Under the pieces are notes generated by a model, which saw only the letters and a list, made by a program, of their open reading frames with translations, was not told the origin of the DNA and ran no database searches. From DASUPK01 sp963724665 (lineage in GTDB: Bacteria; Actinomycetota; Thermoleophilia; Solirubrobacterales; 70-9): 64,000 nucleotides of DNA. How positions within the stretch are numbered: position 1 is the first letter of the stretch; every line of letters begins with the position of its first letter. Both the position numbers and the translations under genes were made by a program. Shown here in pieces: positions 27,437-34,418 of this stretch. The stretch is taken from NCBI GenBank assembly GCA_963724665.1, contig CAVRVH010000012.1, positions 620,001 through 684,000 of the forward strand. The letters are read 5' to 3'.

Positions 27437-27832
27437 CTACTCCGACAGCCCGGCGGCTTCGAGGGCTTGGTCTACGTCGCCGAAGTCCGTGTACTCGGTC
27501 ATGAGCCCGTCCCGATACCTAGCCAAGGCCGCGAAGGTCTGCTGGGTCTCCACTCCGCTCTCCCTTCCAGTGAAGCGAAGGGTGCCCAGCCCAAGCACCC
27601 GGTCGCCCAGATCACGAACGTCCGGGCAATCAATCTGCCCATCGTCGAAATGCTCGGCGACGTCCCCGAGCCAGGCCCTCACTCCCTCGATCCCGATGAA
27701 GTCACCGTGCAAAGCCGCCAGCCGGTGCTCGAAGTGGATCTCGGGATCCATGAACCGAAGAATGCCCGGCATGTCAGCGTGGTTGAACGCCTCAATGCCC
27801 TTTACGAATCGATCCACGTTCTCCTCCGACAT
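27437..27832 (-). CDS. SnoaL/NTF2-like cassette protein 4
   Basis: 131 residues, MSEENVDRF start and VDQALEAAGLSE end. Core: IEAFNHADMPGILRFMDPEIHFEHRLA, IGIEGVRAWLGDVAEHFD, LGLGTLRFTGRESGVETQ, then RYRDGLMTEYTDF. The residues G-x-G-T-L-R-x-x-G-R/K-E-S-G-V-E-T are shared with protein 7 (31718), its nearest relative here. The upstream ATG inside the H1 loop is in frame and would add 13 residues, but the conserved start is preferred. Confidence 0.9.
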   Translation of the reverse strand: MSEENVDRFVKGIEAFNHADMPGILRFMDPEIHFEHRLAALHGDFIGIEGVRAWLGDVAEHFDDGQIDCPDVRDLGDRVLGLGTLRFTGRESGVETQQTFAALARYRDGLMTEYTDFGDVDQALEAAGLSE

Positions 27833-27880
27833 CGCCCACGCAGTATCTCTCGGCGGAGTACTGCTTTCCATGCAAAGCAG
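27833..27880 (-). promoter_or_regulatory. Hairpin H1 plus cassette leader of protein 4
   Basis: Minus strand: H1 with GCATGG loop, whose descending arm GGAAAG is followed by 16 bp, GATACT, 9 bp and ATG. The same distances occur at 28324-28371, 32114-32162 and 34419-34467. Candidate portable promoter for a leaderless mRNA. Confidence 0.5.
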
Positions 27881-27906
27881 CGGTGCTGCTTTTCGTCCAA
27901 AGCGGC
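27861..27906. repeat. Hairpin pair H1+H2, copy h
   Basis: H1 27861-27880 (loop CCATGC) and H2 27885-27906 (loop TCGTCC). Fills the gap between two tandem SnoaL genes: the minus-strand order is gene 5 stop, H2, H1, leader, gene 4. Confidence 0.85.
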
Positions 27907-27912
27907 AGTCAC

Positions 27913-28323
27913 CTACTCCCGCAGCCCGGCGGCTTCGAGGGCCTCTTTGGGGTCGAAGAAGTCGTCCATCCGAATGATCCTGCCGTTCTTGAACTCGACC
28001 ACGTACGCGACGGGCGACTCGACCTCGGCCCCGCTTTCCCTGCCCCGCCCGCGAAGCTGACCGACTGCGACAACTCGCTCGCCGAGGTCGCGGATGTCCG
28101 AGATCTCGGAGATCTGGAACTCCGCGAAAGCCTCGTCCAGGTCTCGCAGGAACTTGCGGGCTCCCTCGTGTCCGCGAAACACGGTCGCCTCACCCCCAAG
28201 CATCGCGAACAGCGCCCAATGCAACTCCACCTCAGGGTCGAGTTCCTCCAACCAGGCTTCGAGGTCTCGGCGGTTGAACGCGTCGACGGACCGCCAGCAA
28301 GTCTCCACGTTCTCCTGCGACAT
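27913..28323 (-). CDS. SnoaL/NTF2-like cassette protein 5
   Basis: 136 residues, MSQENVETCW start and KEALEAAGLRE end. Core: FNRRDLEAWLEELDPEVELHWA, FRGHEGARKFLRDLDEAF, VVAVGQLRGRGRESGAEVESP and FKNGRIIRMDDFFD. The best match in the array to the SnoaL_2/NTF2 polyketide-cyclase pattern with helix-Asp-Pro-Glu-Val at residues about 28-32. Function unknown. Confidence 0.9.
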   Translation of the reverse strand: MSQENVETCWRSVDAFNRRDLEAWLEELDPEVELHWALFAMLGGEATVFRGHEGARKFLRDLDEAFAEFQISEISDIRDLGERVVAVGQLRGRGRESGAEVESPVAYVVEFKNGRIIRMDDFFDPKEALEAAGLRE

Positions 28324-28371
28324 CGCCTACGCAGTATCTCGCCGCGGACCGCTGCTTTCCATGCAAAGCGG
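28324..28371 (-). promoter_or_regulatory. Hairpin H1 plus cassette leader of protein 5
   Basis: H1 descending arm GGAAAG, 16 bp, GATACT, then GCGTAGGCG and ATG. The leader has TAG where others have TGG, which closes the in-frame extension from the H1 ATG; this favours the conserved ATG as the true start. Confidence 0.5.
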
Positions 28372-28396
28372 ATAGCTGCTTTTCGTCCAAAGCGGC
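28351..28396. repeat. Hairpin pair H1+H2, copy i
   Basis: H1 28351-28371 and H2 28375-28396 between SnoaL gene 5 and the cupin gene. The outer part of the H1 arm is CGCTGCTTT/AAAGCGG, different from the consensus but still partly paired. Confidence 0.8.
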
Positions 28397-28412
28397 TATC
28401 TGAGACAGCCCT

Positions 28413-28775
28413 CTACGAGCGCGCGTACTCCTCCGCGGCTCGCGGCTCGAACTCGAAGCCGACGAACCCCTCATCGCCGAGCACCCATGCGTCGTGACCA
28501 GGCTCGATCACGTAGGCCTCACCGGGTCCAAGCTCAAGCTCTGTGCCGTCGTCATGTGCCACATGCATCCGACCAGACTGAACAACGCCAACATGCCGAA
28601 CCTGGCAGCTGTCCGTGCCAACCACCGGCTTCACGCACTCGGACCATTTCCAGCCGGGTTCGAAAGCAAAGCGCGCAGCGGTTGTATCCCCCGTGTGGAC
28701 GACGTCTACGCGCGTTTTGTCTGGAGTCCGGCTCTCGTCCGGTGAATCGAAATTGAGCGCTTCTACACCAGCCAT
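28413..28775 (-). CDS. Cupin-domain protein
   Basis: 120 residues from the ATG at 28775 (preceded by GAGAGGGGA). Single cupin barrel: GWKWSECVKPVVGTDSCQVRHVGVVQSGRMHV (motif 1) and GPGEAYVIEPGHDAWVLGDE (motif 2). The metal ligands are only partly the standard H-x-H; the second motif has PGHDAW. No enzyme role can be given. Followed by the same hairpin pair that follows SnoaL cassettes. Confidence 0.82.
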   Translation of the reverse strand: MAGVEALNFDSPDESRTPDKTRVDVVHTGDTTAARFAFEPGWKWSECVKPVVGTDSCQVRHVGVVQSGRMHVAHDDGTELELGPGEAYVIEPGHDAWVLGDEGFVGFEFEPRAAEEYARS

Positions 28776-28910
28776 GGCAGTCCCCTCTCGGTTGCTGAGT
28801 CGAGACTTCGGTCGACCAACCCTACGACTGGCCTGCTGGCCGATCAAGTCTGGGCCGGGCTGAGTCAGCTGAATCCCGCCTACTGTTGTCGCTCAACGAG
28901 CAGCGGGTAG

Positions 28911-28931
28911 CCGCTTCTCGTCCAAAGGGGG
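28911..28931. repeat. Degenerate hairpin H2, copy j
   Basis: CCGCTTCTCGTCCAAAGGGGG keeps the TCGTCC loop and a short inner stem only. Confidence 0.5.
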
Positions 28932-29056
28932 ATGCGCTCGCTCTGTCGGCTTTGGGATCGGCCTCGAAACATCTGGCATTCACGGGATCGGAACGTGGCC
29001 GGTGCGGACAGGGTGGGATACTCGCCAGTGGCAGGCTCAAGAAACGGAGGAGTGAG

Positions 29057-29365
29057 ATGAAGTACTTCATCAGCGCCACACCCGGTCCGATGCCTCCAAC
29101 GCCCGAACAGCTCGACACCGCGATCGAATGGCTCGAGGGGAAGAATGAGGACGGCACCTTCGACTGCACCTACGGATTCCTTGAGGGCGGTGGCTTCAGC
29201 ATCGCGAACGCCGATTCCCATGGCGAGGCCCTCGACCTGATGGCCGATTACCCGCTGTTTGGAATGGTCACCTGGGAGGTGCGGCCCTTGCTCGAGTTCA
29301 AGGAGGGTCTGACCACGTTGCGGGCGAAGCTGGCTGAGGCCCAGGCGGCAATGGCCGCTGGCTAG
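29057..29365 (+). CDS. Small dimeric alpha/beta protein
   Basis: 102 residues, start after CGGAGGAGTGAG. MKYFISATPGPMPPTPEQLDTAIEWLEGK, then CTYGFLEGGGFSIANADSHGEALDLMADYPLFGMVTWEVRPLLEF. This is the beta-alpha-beta pattern of YCII/muconolactone-isomerase-like dimers, with a long C-terminal helix. Function unknown. Confidence 0.75.
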   Translation: MKYFISATPGPMPPTPEQLDTAIEWLEGKNEDGTFDCTYGFLEGGGFSIANADSHGEALDLMADYPLFGMVTWEVRPLLEFKEGLTTLRAKLAEAQAAMAAG

Positions 29366-29418
29366 CGTGGAGTCGCAGCCCGACTAGGTGCAGCGAGCGG
29401 GAGCGCGCCGCCACCAAC

Positions 29419-29889
29419 GTGCTCTCGCTCGCGCGAGAAGCGAGCGTCAGCATGCAAAGCGCTGCTTCGGACTCCGACCACGACGACTACGGCGACGAGA
29501 CCCAGGACAAGTGCGTCGGCACTGCGGGCACGACGAACGGCTGCCCCAACACGCTGACCTCCGCCAGCGCCGCCCAAGTCGGCAAGTCACCGCGGATCAC
29601 GGTCACAGCGACGGTCCCGGGCGCCGGGACGCTCAAGGCCGGTGACGCGAGTGATGCCTCGGTCGCCTCCGCCTCCGCGGTGAAGTTGACGCCGGTGACA
29701 CAGAACCTGACCTCCACAACCAGCCAGCAGGTGCCCCTGACCCTGAGCCTCACCAAGCAGGCGAAGAAGAAGCTCAAGAAGAAGGGCAAGCTGAAGGTGC
29801 AGGTGAAGGTGCTCTACACGCCCCCGGGCGGCACCGCCGGAGCGCCGCAGGCCCTCCAGGTCAAGCTCAAGAGCAAGAAGAAGAAGTAG
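29419..29889 (+). pseudogene. 5'-truncated exported protein (calcium-repeat plus basic Ig-like domain)
   Basis: An open frame of 156 codons. Its first 14 codons come from hairpin-type repeat sequence. Real homology starts at DSDHDDYGDETQDKCVGTAGTTNGCPN, a thrombospondin-type-3-like Asp-rich turn, followed by a domain SPRITVTATVPGAGTLKAGD...KLKKKGKLKVQVKVLYTPPG and the end KLKSKKKK. There is no signal peptide, so the front of a larger secreted protein was lost exactly where an H1 half (CATGCAAAGCGCTGCTTC, 29450-29467) now stands. Confidence 0.6.
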
Positions 29890-29960
29890 GGCGTCGCCGC
29901 GCTGAAGGCTGGGACGCAGCTCCCAGGCGCGAGAAGCGAGAGCGAGCCGTGCCGAAGAGT

Positions 29961-30000
29961 GCTCCTTTCCATGCAAAGGGCCGCTTCTCGTCCAAAGCAG
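29961..30000. repeat. Hairpin pair H1+H2, copy k
   Basis: H1 with altered stem CCTTT-CCATGC-AAAGG (the usual is GCTTT/AAAGC) and H2 29981-30000. Both sides of the H1 stem changed together, which supports selection for pairing. Confidence 0.8.
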
Positions 30001-30006
30001 CAGTCG

Positions 30007-30036
30007 CCTACTCCCGCAGCCCGGCGGCTTCCAAAC
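30007..30036 (-). pseudogene. Relic 3' end of a SnoaL cassette
   Basis: Minus strand reads GAA GCC GCC GGG CTG CGG GAG TAG (E-A-A-G-L-R-E-stop), the standard cassette end in its normal position next to hairpin copy k. No SnoaL middle or start follows upstream. Confidence 0.7.
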
Positions 30037-30174
30037 GCGCCGGCTCGCTGCTCAGGACTGGGAGTATCCATAACCCGGTCTGGGTTGAATCCCTAATCCC
30101 ACCTCGTCGAGTTAGGTGAAGCAACTGTGGTTTCGCCATGCAGGTGAACGACCGCAAGCAGCGTAAGTGGTCGC

Positions 30175-30642
30175 ATGGCCATCGTTCAGTCTCCTGACCG
30201 GCAGGTGGACGAGATTCTGCTGCAAGAGCTGGAGCGCACGGACGAGATGCTGCTGAAAGAGCTGGAGCGCGTGGACGACATGCTCCTGCGGATTGTGGCC
30301 ACAATCGACCTATTGCCGGAGCGAATCGTCTCGGCCAGTAGGAGGGAGTTCGGGCCCGTATCAGGCAATGGGACGAGTGCAGCGGAACCGGCGCGAGGCC
30401 AGGCGTCCACTCGACCGTTCGACCCTTATGGGGAGGACGAGGTCGAGGCTTATGGGGAGGACGAAGTCGAGGCCGCCGAGGACAAGAAGTCAGCGGCTAG
30501 TCAGGTGGCCACGAAAGTAGAGGGCTGGGTCACAGCCTATGCCCCAGACTGGGAGGCGCTCAGATTCGCAACCCTCTCGCTGGCGGTTGCCTTGCTTGCT
30601 ACCGCCATCGCTGTGGTCGGCTTGATCGTTGCTGTCCTTTAG
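30175..30642 (+). CDS. Coiled-coil protein with C-terminal membrane anchor
   Basis: 155 residues. The N-terminal half has heptad-like repeats QELERTDEMLLKELERVDDMLLRIVATI. It also has a perfect eight-residue duplication YGEDEVEA-YGEDEVEA (DNA 30428-30475). The C-terminus is one long hydrophobic helix (about 130-154). Tail-anchored design; no known domain. Confidence 0.6.
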   Translation: MAIVQSPDRQVDEILLQELERTDEMLLKELERVDDMLLRIVATIDLLPERIVSASRREFGPVSGNGTSAAEPARGQASTRPFDPYGEDEVEAYGEDEVEAAEDKKSAASQVATKVEGWVTAYAPDWEALRFATLSLAVALLATAIAVVGLIVAVL

Positions 30643-30698
30643 TCCGGGCGTGGACGCAATCCTCATGACTGAAAAAGGCGATAGCCCAGGTATCGCCT

Positions 30699-30733
30699 AC
30701 TCCGACAGCCCGGCAGCTTCGAGGGCATCCTTG
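30699..30733 (-). pseudogene. Relic 3' end of a SnoaL cassette
   Basis: Minus strand GATGCCCTCGAAGCTGCCGGGCTGTCGGAGTAGGCG gives D-A-L-E-A-A-G-L-S-E-stop. The cassette body is missing. A third decayed cassette boundary in the array. Confidence 0.65.
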
Positions 30734-30827
30734 CTTGCCCCGAGAGAAGATCGAGGCGCTGGTCCCCGGAGCTCTCTTTCGGGACGGGCCGGACCAGGTT
30801 GCCCGACCCATCCCGATCACTCACCCT

Positions 30828-31094
30828 TTAGTGGCTGCTCAACTGGAAGCAGGCGACGTCGTACTGCGCGACGGCGTGGGGATTGCCGTTCGCGCCACCG
30901 GCCGCGTAATGCCCCTCGGCGTTCGCGAAACCGTCGGTGCCGAATCCCGCGGGCTCGACAGGCGACTGGCCGGGGCCGGTGCCGCACTCCTGGCTGGGCT
31001 GGCCCCTGTTCTGAGTCGAGGTAGCGGCCGCCGGGACCGCCGCGAACGCGGCGATGACCAGTGCGGCGAGCACGGCCATGATGATCTTGCGCAT
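30828..31094 (-). CDS. Small exported protein
   Basis: 88 residues with a clear signal peptide (MRKIIMAVLAALVIAAFAAVPAAA, cleavage about 24). The mature 64 residues, TSTQNRGQPSQECGTGPGQSP...GFANAEGHYAAGG...AQYDVACFQLSSH, contain two Cys that could form a disulfide. The pattern N-A-E-x-H-Y-A-G-x-G occurs in other small actinobacterial secreted proteins of unknown role. Confidence 0.75.
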   Translation of the reverse strand: MRKIIMAVLAALVIAAFAAVPAAATSTQNRGQPSQECGTGPGQSPVEPAGFGTDGFANAEGHYAAGGANGNPHAVAQYDVACFQLSSH

Positions 31095-31273
31095 GCCAAC
31101 TCCTTCGGTTGGGAACGGTTACGGGCACACCCCTTCCGTCGGGGTCGGCGCCCGATAGTTGCCGCGTCCCTCCTCATCACGAGGATCAGGGGTAGGGAGC
31201 GTCGAGTGGCGTGAGCCTTCCGCTCAAAAACCGCCGGATGGGCGACGGTCCGCGCCGTGACGTCGTGAGCGGC

Positions 31274-31714
31274 CTACTCCGACAGCCCGGCGGTTTCGAG
31301 GGCCTGTTCGAGGGTGTCGTACTGATCAAGCCGGGTGATCAGACTGTCCTGAAGCTCGAAGGAGAGGACGAGTTCCATCTCGACCCGCAGCCCGCTCGCG
31401 CTTCCAACGCCCGACGCCTTCATGGGGACCAGGACGCGCTCGCCAGCCTCGACGTAATCGAGCCACTTCATGCGGTATTCGCTGAACGGCTCGAACCATT
31501 CCCTGAAGTATCGGATCAGACCGTCCCAGCCCTTGTAAAAGCTGCTTGGACCGGACCCAATACCCGACTCCAGCGTCCTCAGCTCGATGTCGGGCGAGTA
31601 GTCCCGCTCCAAGATCTCGCGGATCGCTTCGCCTTCCCAATCGATGCCGGTGATTTCCGCATCATCAAACGGTTCGAGCAGCGCCTTGATCTTCTCGACG
31701 TTCTCCTCCGACAT
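31274..31714 (-). CDS. SnoaL/NTF2-like cassette protein 6
   Basis: 146 residues, MSEENVEKI start and LEQALETAGLSE end; the longest single-domain member because of an insertion after the first helix (DDAEITGIDWEGEAIREILERDYSPDIELRT). Its ATG is only 3 bp after the stop of protein 7 (TAG GCG ATG), without leader or hairpin, so the two are translated from one mRNA. Confidence 0.88.
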   Translation of the reverse strand: MSEENVEKIKALLEPFDDAEITGIDWEGEAIREILERDYSPDIELRTLESGIGSGPSSFYKGWDGLIRYFREWFEPFSEYRMKWLDYVEAGERVLVPMKASGVGSASGLRVEMELVLSFELQDSLITRLDQYDTLEQALETAGLSE

Positions 31715-31717
31715 CGC

Positions 31718-32113
31718 CTACTCCCGCAGCCCGGCGGCTTCGAGGGCTCTGTCCCTGTCGCCGTAGTCGATGAAGTGGGTGACCAGCCCGTTACGAAACG
31801 TGGCCACAACCGTCCACGGCATCTCGGTCTCGACCCCGCTTTCCTTCCCGACGGCCCGGAGCGTGCCCAGCGCCAGCACCCGATCACCCAAATCACGGAA
31901 GTCGTCGCAGTCGATCCTCCAATGGTCAAAGGACCGAGCGATGTCCTCGTGCCAGGCTCGGACCGCGTCAACGCCCGTGAGGTCCCCTTCGAGATCAGCC
32001 AACCAGTGTTCCCACCTGATTTCGGGGTCCGCCGCCCGAAGGAAGCCCGGAATGTCCTTGCGGTTCCAAGCCTCGATGCCGCGCTTGAAGATCTCCACGT
32101 TCTCCTCCGACAT
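31718..32113 (-). CDS. SnoaL/NTF2-like cassette protein 7
   Basis: 131 residues, MSEENVEIF start and DRALEAAGLRE end. Core: RGIEAWNRKDIPGFLRAADPEIRWEHWLA, TGVDAVRAWHEDIARSFD, LALGTLRAVGKESGVETE, then FRNGLVTHFIDY. Closest to protein 4. It is the first gene of a two-cassette operon with protein 6, and has the full H1-leader unit upstream. Confidence 0.9.
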   Translation of the reverse strand: MSEENVEIFKRGIEAWNRKDIPGFLRAADPEIRWEHWLADLEGDLTGVDAVRAWHEDIARSFDHWRIDCDDFRDLGDRVLALGTLRAVGKESGVETEMPWTVVATFRNGLVTHFIDYGDRDRALEAAGLRE

Positions 32114-32162
32114 CGCCCACGCAGTATCTCGCCACGGAGTGCTGCTTTCCATGCAAAGCAGC
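32114..32162 (-). promoter_or_regulatory. Hairpin H1 (32141-32162) plus cassette leader of protein 7
   Basis: Canonical H1 followed on the minus strand by 16 bp, GATACT, GCGTGGGCG and ATG. The second conserved tRNA-scar block starts 30 bp further upstream (32193). Confidence 0.5.
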
Positions 32163-32192
32163 GGTGTGTAGCCGTAAACCTCCGACCTCGAG

Positions 32193-32352
32193 GAGGGCAA
32201 CAAGAGGGCAACAGACGGGACGGAGTCCAGCCGAACCCAGACGAACTCGAGTCCTCGTATAGAGCCGAATCCTGAGCCCGGACGAGCCCCACCGAACTGC
32301 CACCGCGGTCTACGAAACCGAAGGTCACAGGTTCGAATCCTGTCGGGCGCGC
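32193..32352 (+). repeat. tRNA-Arg attachment scar 2 with upstream conserved 110 bp
   Basis: 32306-32352 repeats the tRNA-Arg 3' part. The preceding block matches 19031-19143 closely (doublet GGGCAAC-N4-GGGCAAC, GTCCAGCCGAACCCAGACGA, GAATCCTGAGCCC, CCACCGAACTGCCACCG). The elements that left scars 1 and 2 were thus related. Confidence 0.88.
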
Positions 32353-32377
32353 CTCAAAGCTTCCCGCAATTGCCCGC

Positions 32378-32863
32378 CTAGCGTTTCCGCTTCCTCTTGC
32401 ACTTCCTCTTCTTCGCGCCCTGGGCGGAACGCTGTTTCTTCTTCTTGCACTTGGCGGAGGGAGGTGGCGGCAAGGTCACTCCATTGCCACTCAGACTGGC
32501 AGTCGGCCCGCCGGTGCCGGTGCTGAGTGTCCCGCCGACCGGCCCGAGCGCTGTCGGGGTGAAGGACAGCGAGATCGGACAGGTCGCGTCACTTCCGAAG
32601 TCCGCGCTCATCATCGTCGGACACCCGCTCGCCGCCGCGAAGGCCAGGTTGGAGCTGGCGATCACCGGCGAGAAGCCGCACGGTGCGGAGCAGCTCAGCC
32701 GCAGCGTTTCAACCTGCGGGCTGCTGGTCGACCCGACGGCCTGATCTCCAAACGCAACGGTGTCCGAGGAGAGCGTGACCGTCACGGTTTTTGCGGCGGC
32801 CGAGCCGGTCAGCAGCGCCACACTTACCAGGGTCGCAACTGCGAAGAGGCCCAATCGATTCAT
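32378..32863 (-). CDS. Small exported beta-sandwich protein with Cys/Lys tail
   Basis: 161 residues. Signal peptide cleaved near SAAAK (about 24). One ASH/choice-of-anchor-like domain: VAFGDQAVGSTSSPQ, then CPISLSFTPTALGPVGGTLS and a strand TASLSGNG. Then PPPPSAKCKKKKQRSAQGAKKRKCKRKRKR, the polycationic Cys tail. It is the only gene between scar 2 and scar 3, so this 0.7-kb piece arrived or was left as a unit. Confidence 0.85.
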   Translation of the reverse strand: MNRLGLFAVATLVSVALLTGSAAAKTVTVTLSSDTVAFGDQAVGSTSSPQVETLRLSCSAPCGFSPVIASSNLAFAAASGCPTMMSADFGSDATCPISLSFTPTALGPVGGTLSTGTGGPTASLSGNGVTLPPPPSAKCKKKKQRSAQGAKKRKCKRKRKR

Positions 32864-32976
32864 CGCTCGGTCGGAAACCTTACCGCCGCGCGCGGTGCCG
32901 GTTGATCAGGCGGTCCTGATCAGGTCAAGTGCAACCGCGTACGTCATGTCGGGCGCCTGTCTCTTGGCCGGGTTTT

Positions 32977-33090
32977 CGTTCCCTCGGGCGTTCCCTCAGC
33001 AAGGCCTGCCTACTGATTTGCAGGCTGTTTCCTCGCCAAGCGACCGTCTACGAAACCGAAGGTCACAGGTTCGAATCCTGTCGGGCGCGC
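32977..33090 (+). repeat. tRNA-Arg attachment scar 3 with a different doublet
   Basis: 33046-33090 repeats the tRNA-Arg 3' part. The DNA before it does not match scars 1, 2 and 4, but has its own doublet CGTTCCCTC-N3-CGTTCCCTC (12 bp period, 32977-32997). A second type of element therefore used the same tRNA gene. Confidence 0.8.
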
Positions 33091-33121
33091 TGAGCGATCT
33101 GGCTCTACTGAGCCCTAAGCG

Positions 33122-33514
33122 CTACTCCGACAGCCCCGCAGCTTCGAGGGCCTCGGCCTTGTCGGTGAAGCCGTCAATTCGGACTATGAGCCCGTTTCGA
33201 AAGGTGAAGATGGTGGGAAGCTCGCGGTCGATTTCGATGCCGTCCCTCCCGCGGAAGATCCACCGATCGATGGAGAGGATTCGGTTGCCCGTCGCCTCGA
33301 TGATCTCCTTGGTCTCGATATCTACCGACTCCCAGGCTTCGGTGGCACCCTCCATGAACTCACTCCACCCGTCGCGGCCCACGTATTTCATGTGCTGGTC
33401 CGGTGCCTCGATGCCGGGATAGAGCTCAACATTCGGGTCCAGGTATTGCAGGACGTCCGGGCCGAGGTCAGCCTCGTAGACAAGTCGGAGGATTTCCACG
33501 TTCTCCTGCGACAT
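33122..33514 (-). CDS. SnoaL/NTF2-like cassette protein 8
   Basis: 130 residues, MSQENVEIL start and KAEALEAAGLSE end. Shorter front helix (LRLVYEADLGPDVLQYLDPNVELYPG). Core: KYVGRDGWSEFMEGATEAWES, ILSIDRWIFRGRDGIEID, FRNGLIVRIDGF. Its leader is atypical (GATACTCCGCGGGGA before ATG), and the hairpin lies 21 bp rather than 16 bp from GATACT. Confidence 0.88.
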   Translation of the reverse strand: MSQENVEILRLVYEADLGPDVLQYLDPNVELYPGIEAPDQHMKYVGRDGWSEFMEGATEAWESVDIETKEIIEATGNRILSIDRWIFRGRDGIEIDRELPTIFTFRNGLIVRIDGFTDKAEALEAAGLSE

Positions 33515-33546
33515 TCCCCGCGGAGTATCTCGCGACTGACGAAAGC

Positions 33547-33590
33547 GCTGCTTTCCATGCAAAGCGATAGCCGCGTCTCGTCCAAAAGGG
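33547..33590. repeat. Hairpin pair H1+H2, copy m (degenerate)
   Basis: H1 33547-33565 keeps its CCATGC loop. H2 33571-33590 reads CCGCGTCTCGTCCAAAAGGG with a mismatched stem. Lies between genes 8 and 9. Confidence 0.7.
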
Positions 33591-34418
33591 CTACCCCGAC
33601 AGCCCGGCGGCCTTGAGGGCTTCTGCCATCTCCTCGAACTCATCCACGCGCGAGACCTTGCCCCCGCGCAACGTATAGACGGGGTAGAAGCGGGTGTCGA
33701 CCTCGACCCCGCTTTTTCGGCCGCGTGCCTGGTGATGGACAACCAGGACGACCTGATCACCGGCGTGGATGATTTCCTCGACCGTCACCTTGAGGTCTTC
33801 CCAGGCGCTCGCCCACCGCTCGAAATCCGCTCGGATCGCATGCATGCCCTCCGACGGTGCCTCGTCGGTCGGATTCATCACGACATGGGGATCGAAGATC
33901 GCCTCCGCCTCGGCGCGACCGCCGATCGCGTAGTACTCGTAGGCGAAGGCTCGCCGCACGATCTCCACGTTCTCCTCAGACCTAGCCTCCTCCCGCAGCC
34001 CGGCGGCTTCGAGGGCGTCCTCTTTGCGCATGAACCCCTGGCCTCTCACAGCCTGGCCATCGCGAAGCGTCCACACGTGCCAGAAGTCCCAGCTGGACTC
34101 GACCCCGCTGGCCTTTCCTCGTCCACGAGTGGCCATCGAGACGACGACCAGATTCACCACCGTCCCATCGTCGCGAAGGGCGTCACCCGCATCGATGAAC
34201 TCGTTGGCCTCCAGCCGGGCATCGTCGAACTCGTCCGAGAGCCAGCCCAGGAACTGCCTGAACTTGTCGGGACCGCGATACGAATCGTCGGAGTCCGGAA
34301 GCCATCCGCTAGAGACGTACTCGAAGTCCGGGGCGAGATTGACGAAAGCGCCTTCGAGGTCCCCGCGATTGAAAGCGTCGAATGCGGCACGCAGCGTGTC
34401 GATGTTCTCCTCCGACAT
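33591..34418 (-). CDS. Fused double SnoaL protein (cassettes 9a+9b)
   Basis: 275 residues, two complete SnoaL domains in one frame. Domain 1: MSEENIDTL to DALEAAGLRE (about 1-136). Domain 2: RSEENVEIV to EALKAAGLSG (about 140-275). The junction DNA is CGG GAG GAG GCT AGG TCT GAG GAG AAC. In the unfused tandem pair at 31700-31730 it is CGG GAG TAG GCG ATG TCG GAG GAG AAC. Thus the stop became GAG and the start became AGG; the 3-bp spacer keeps the frame. A natural gene fusion by point mutation. Confidence 0.88.
   Translation of the reverse strand: MSEENIDTLRAAFDAFNRGDLEGAFVNLAPDFEYVSSGWLPDSDDSYRGPDKFRQFLGWLSDEFDDARLEANEFIDAGDALRDDGTVVNLVVVSMATRGRGKASGVESSWDFWHVWTLRDGQAVRGQGFMRKEDALEAAGLREEARSEENVEIVRRAFAYEYYAIGGRAEAEAIFDPHVVMNPTDEAPSEGMHAIRADFERWASAWEDLKVTVEEIIHAGDQVVLVVHHQARGRKSGVEVDTRFYPVYTLRGGKVSRVDEFEEMAEALKAAGLSG

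Noticed and set aside
27833..27871. N-terminal extension MESS...DTAWA of SnoaL proteins from the ATG in the H1 loop
   Set aside because: In frame in three copies, but closed by TAG in cassette 5, out of frame in cassette 8 and absent in cassettes 1-3; the MS(E/Q)ENVE start is universal.
30735..31214. 159-codon plus-strand frame opposite the small exported protein
   Set aside because: The minus-strand gene has a clear signal peptide; the plus frame begins in a cassette relic and lacks any family pattern.
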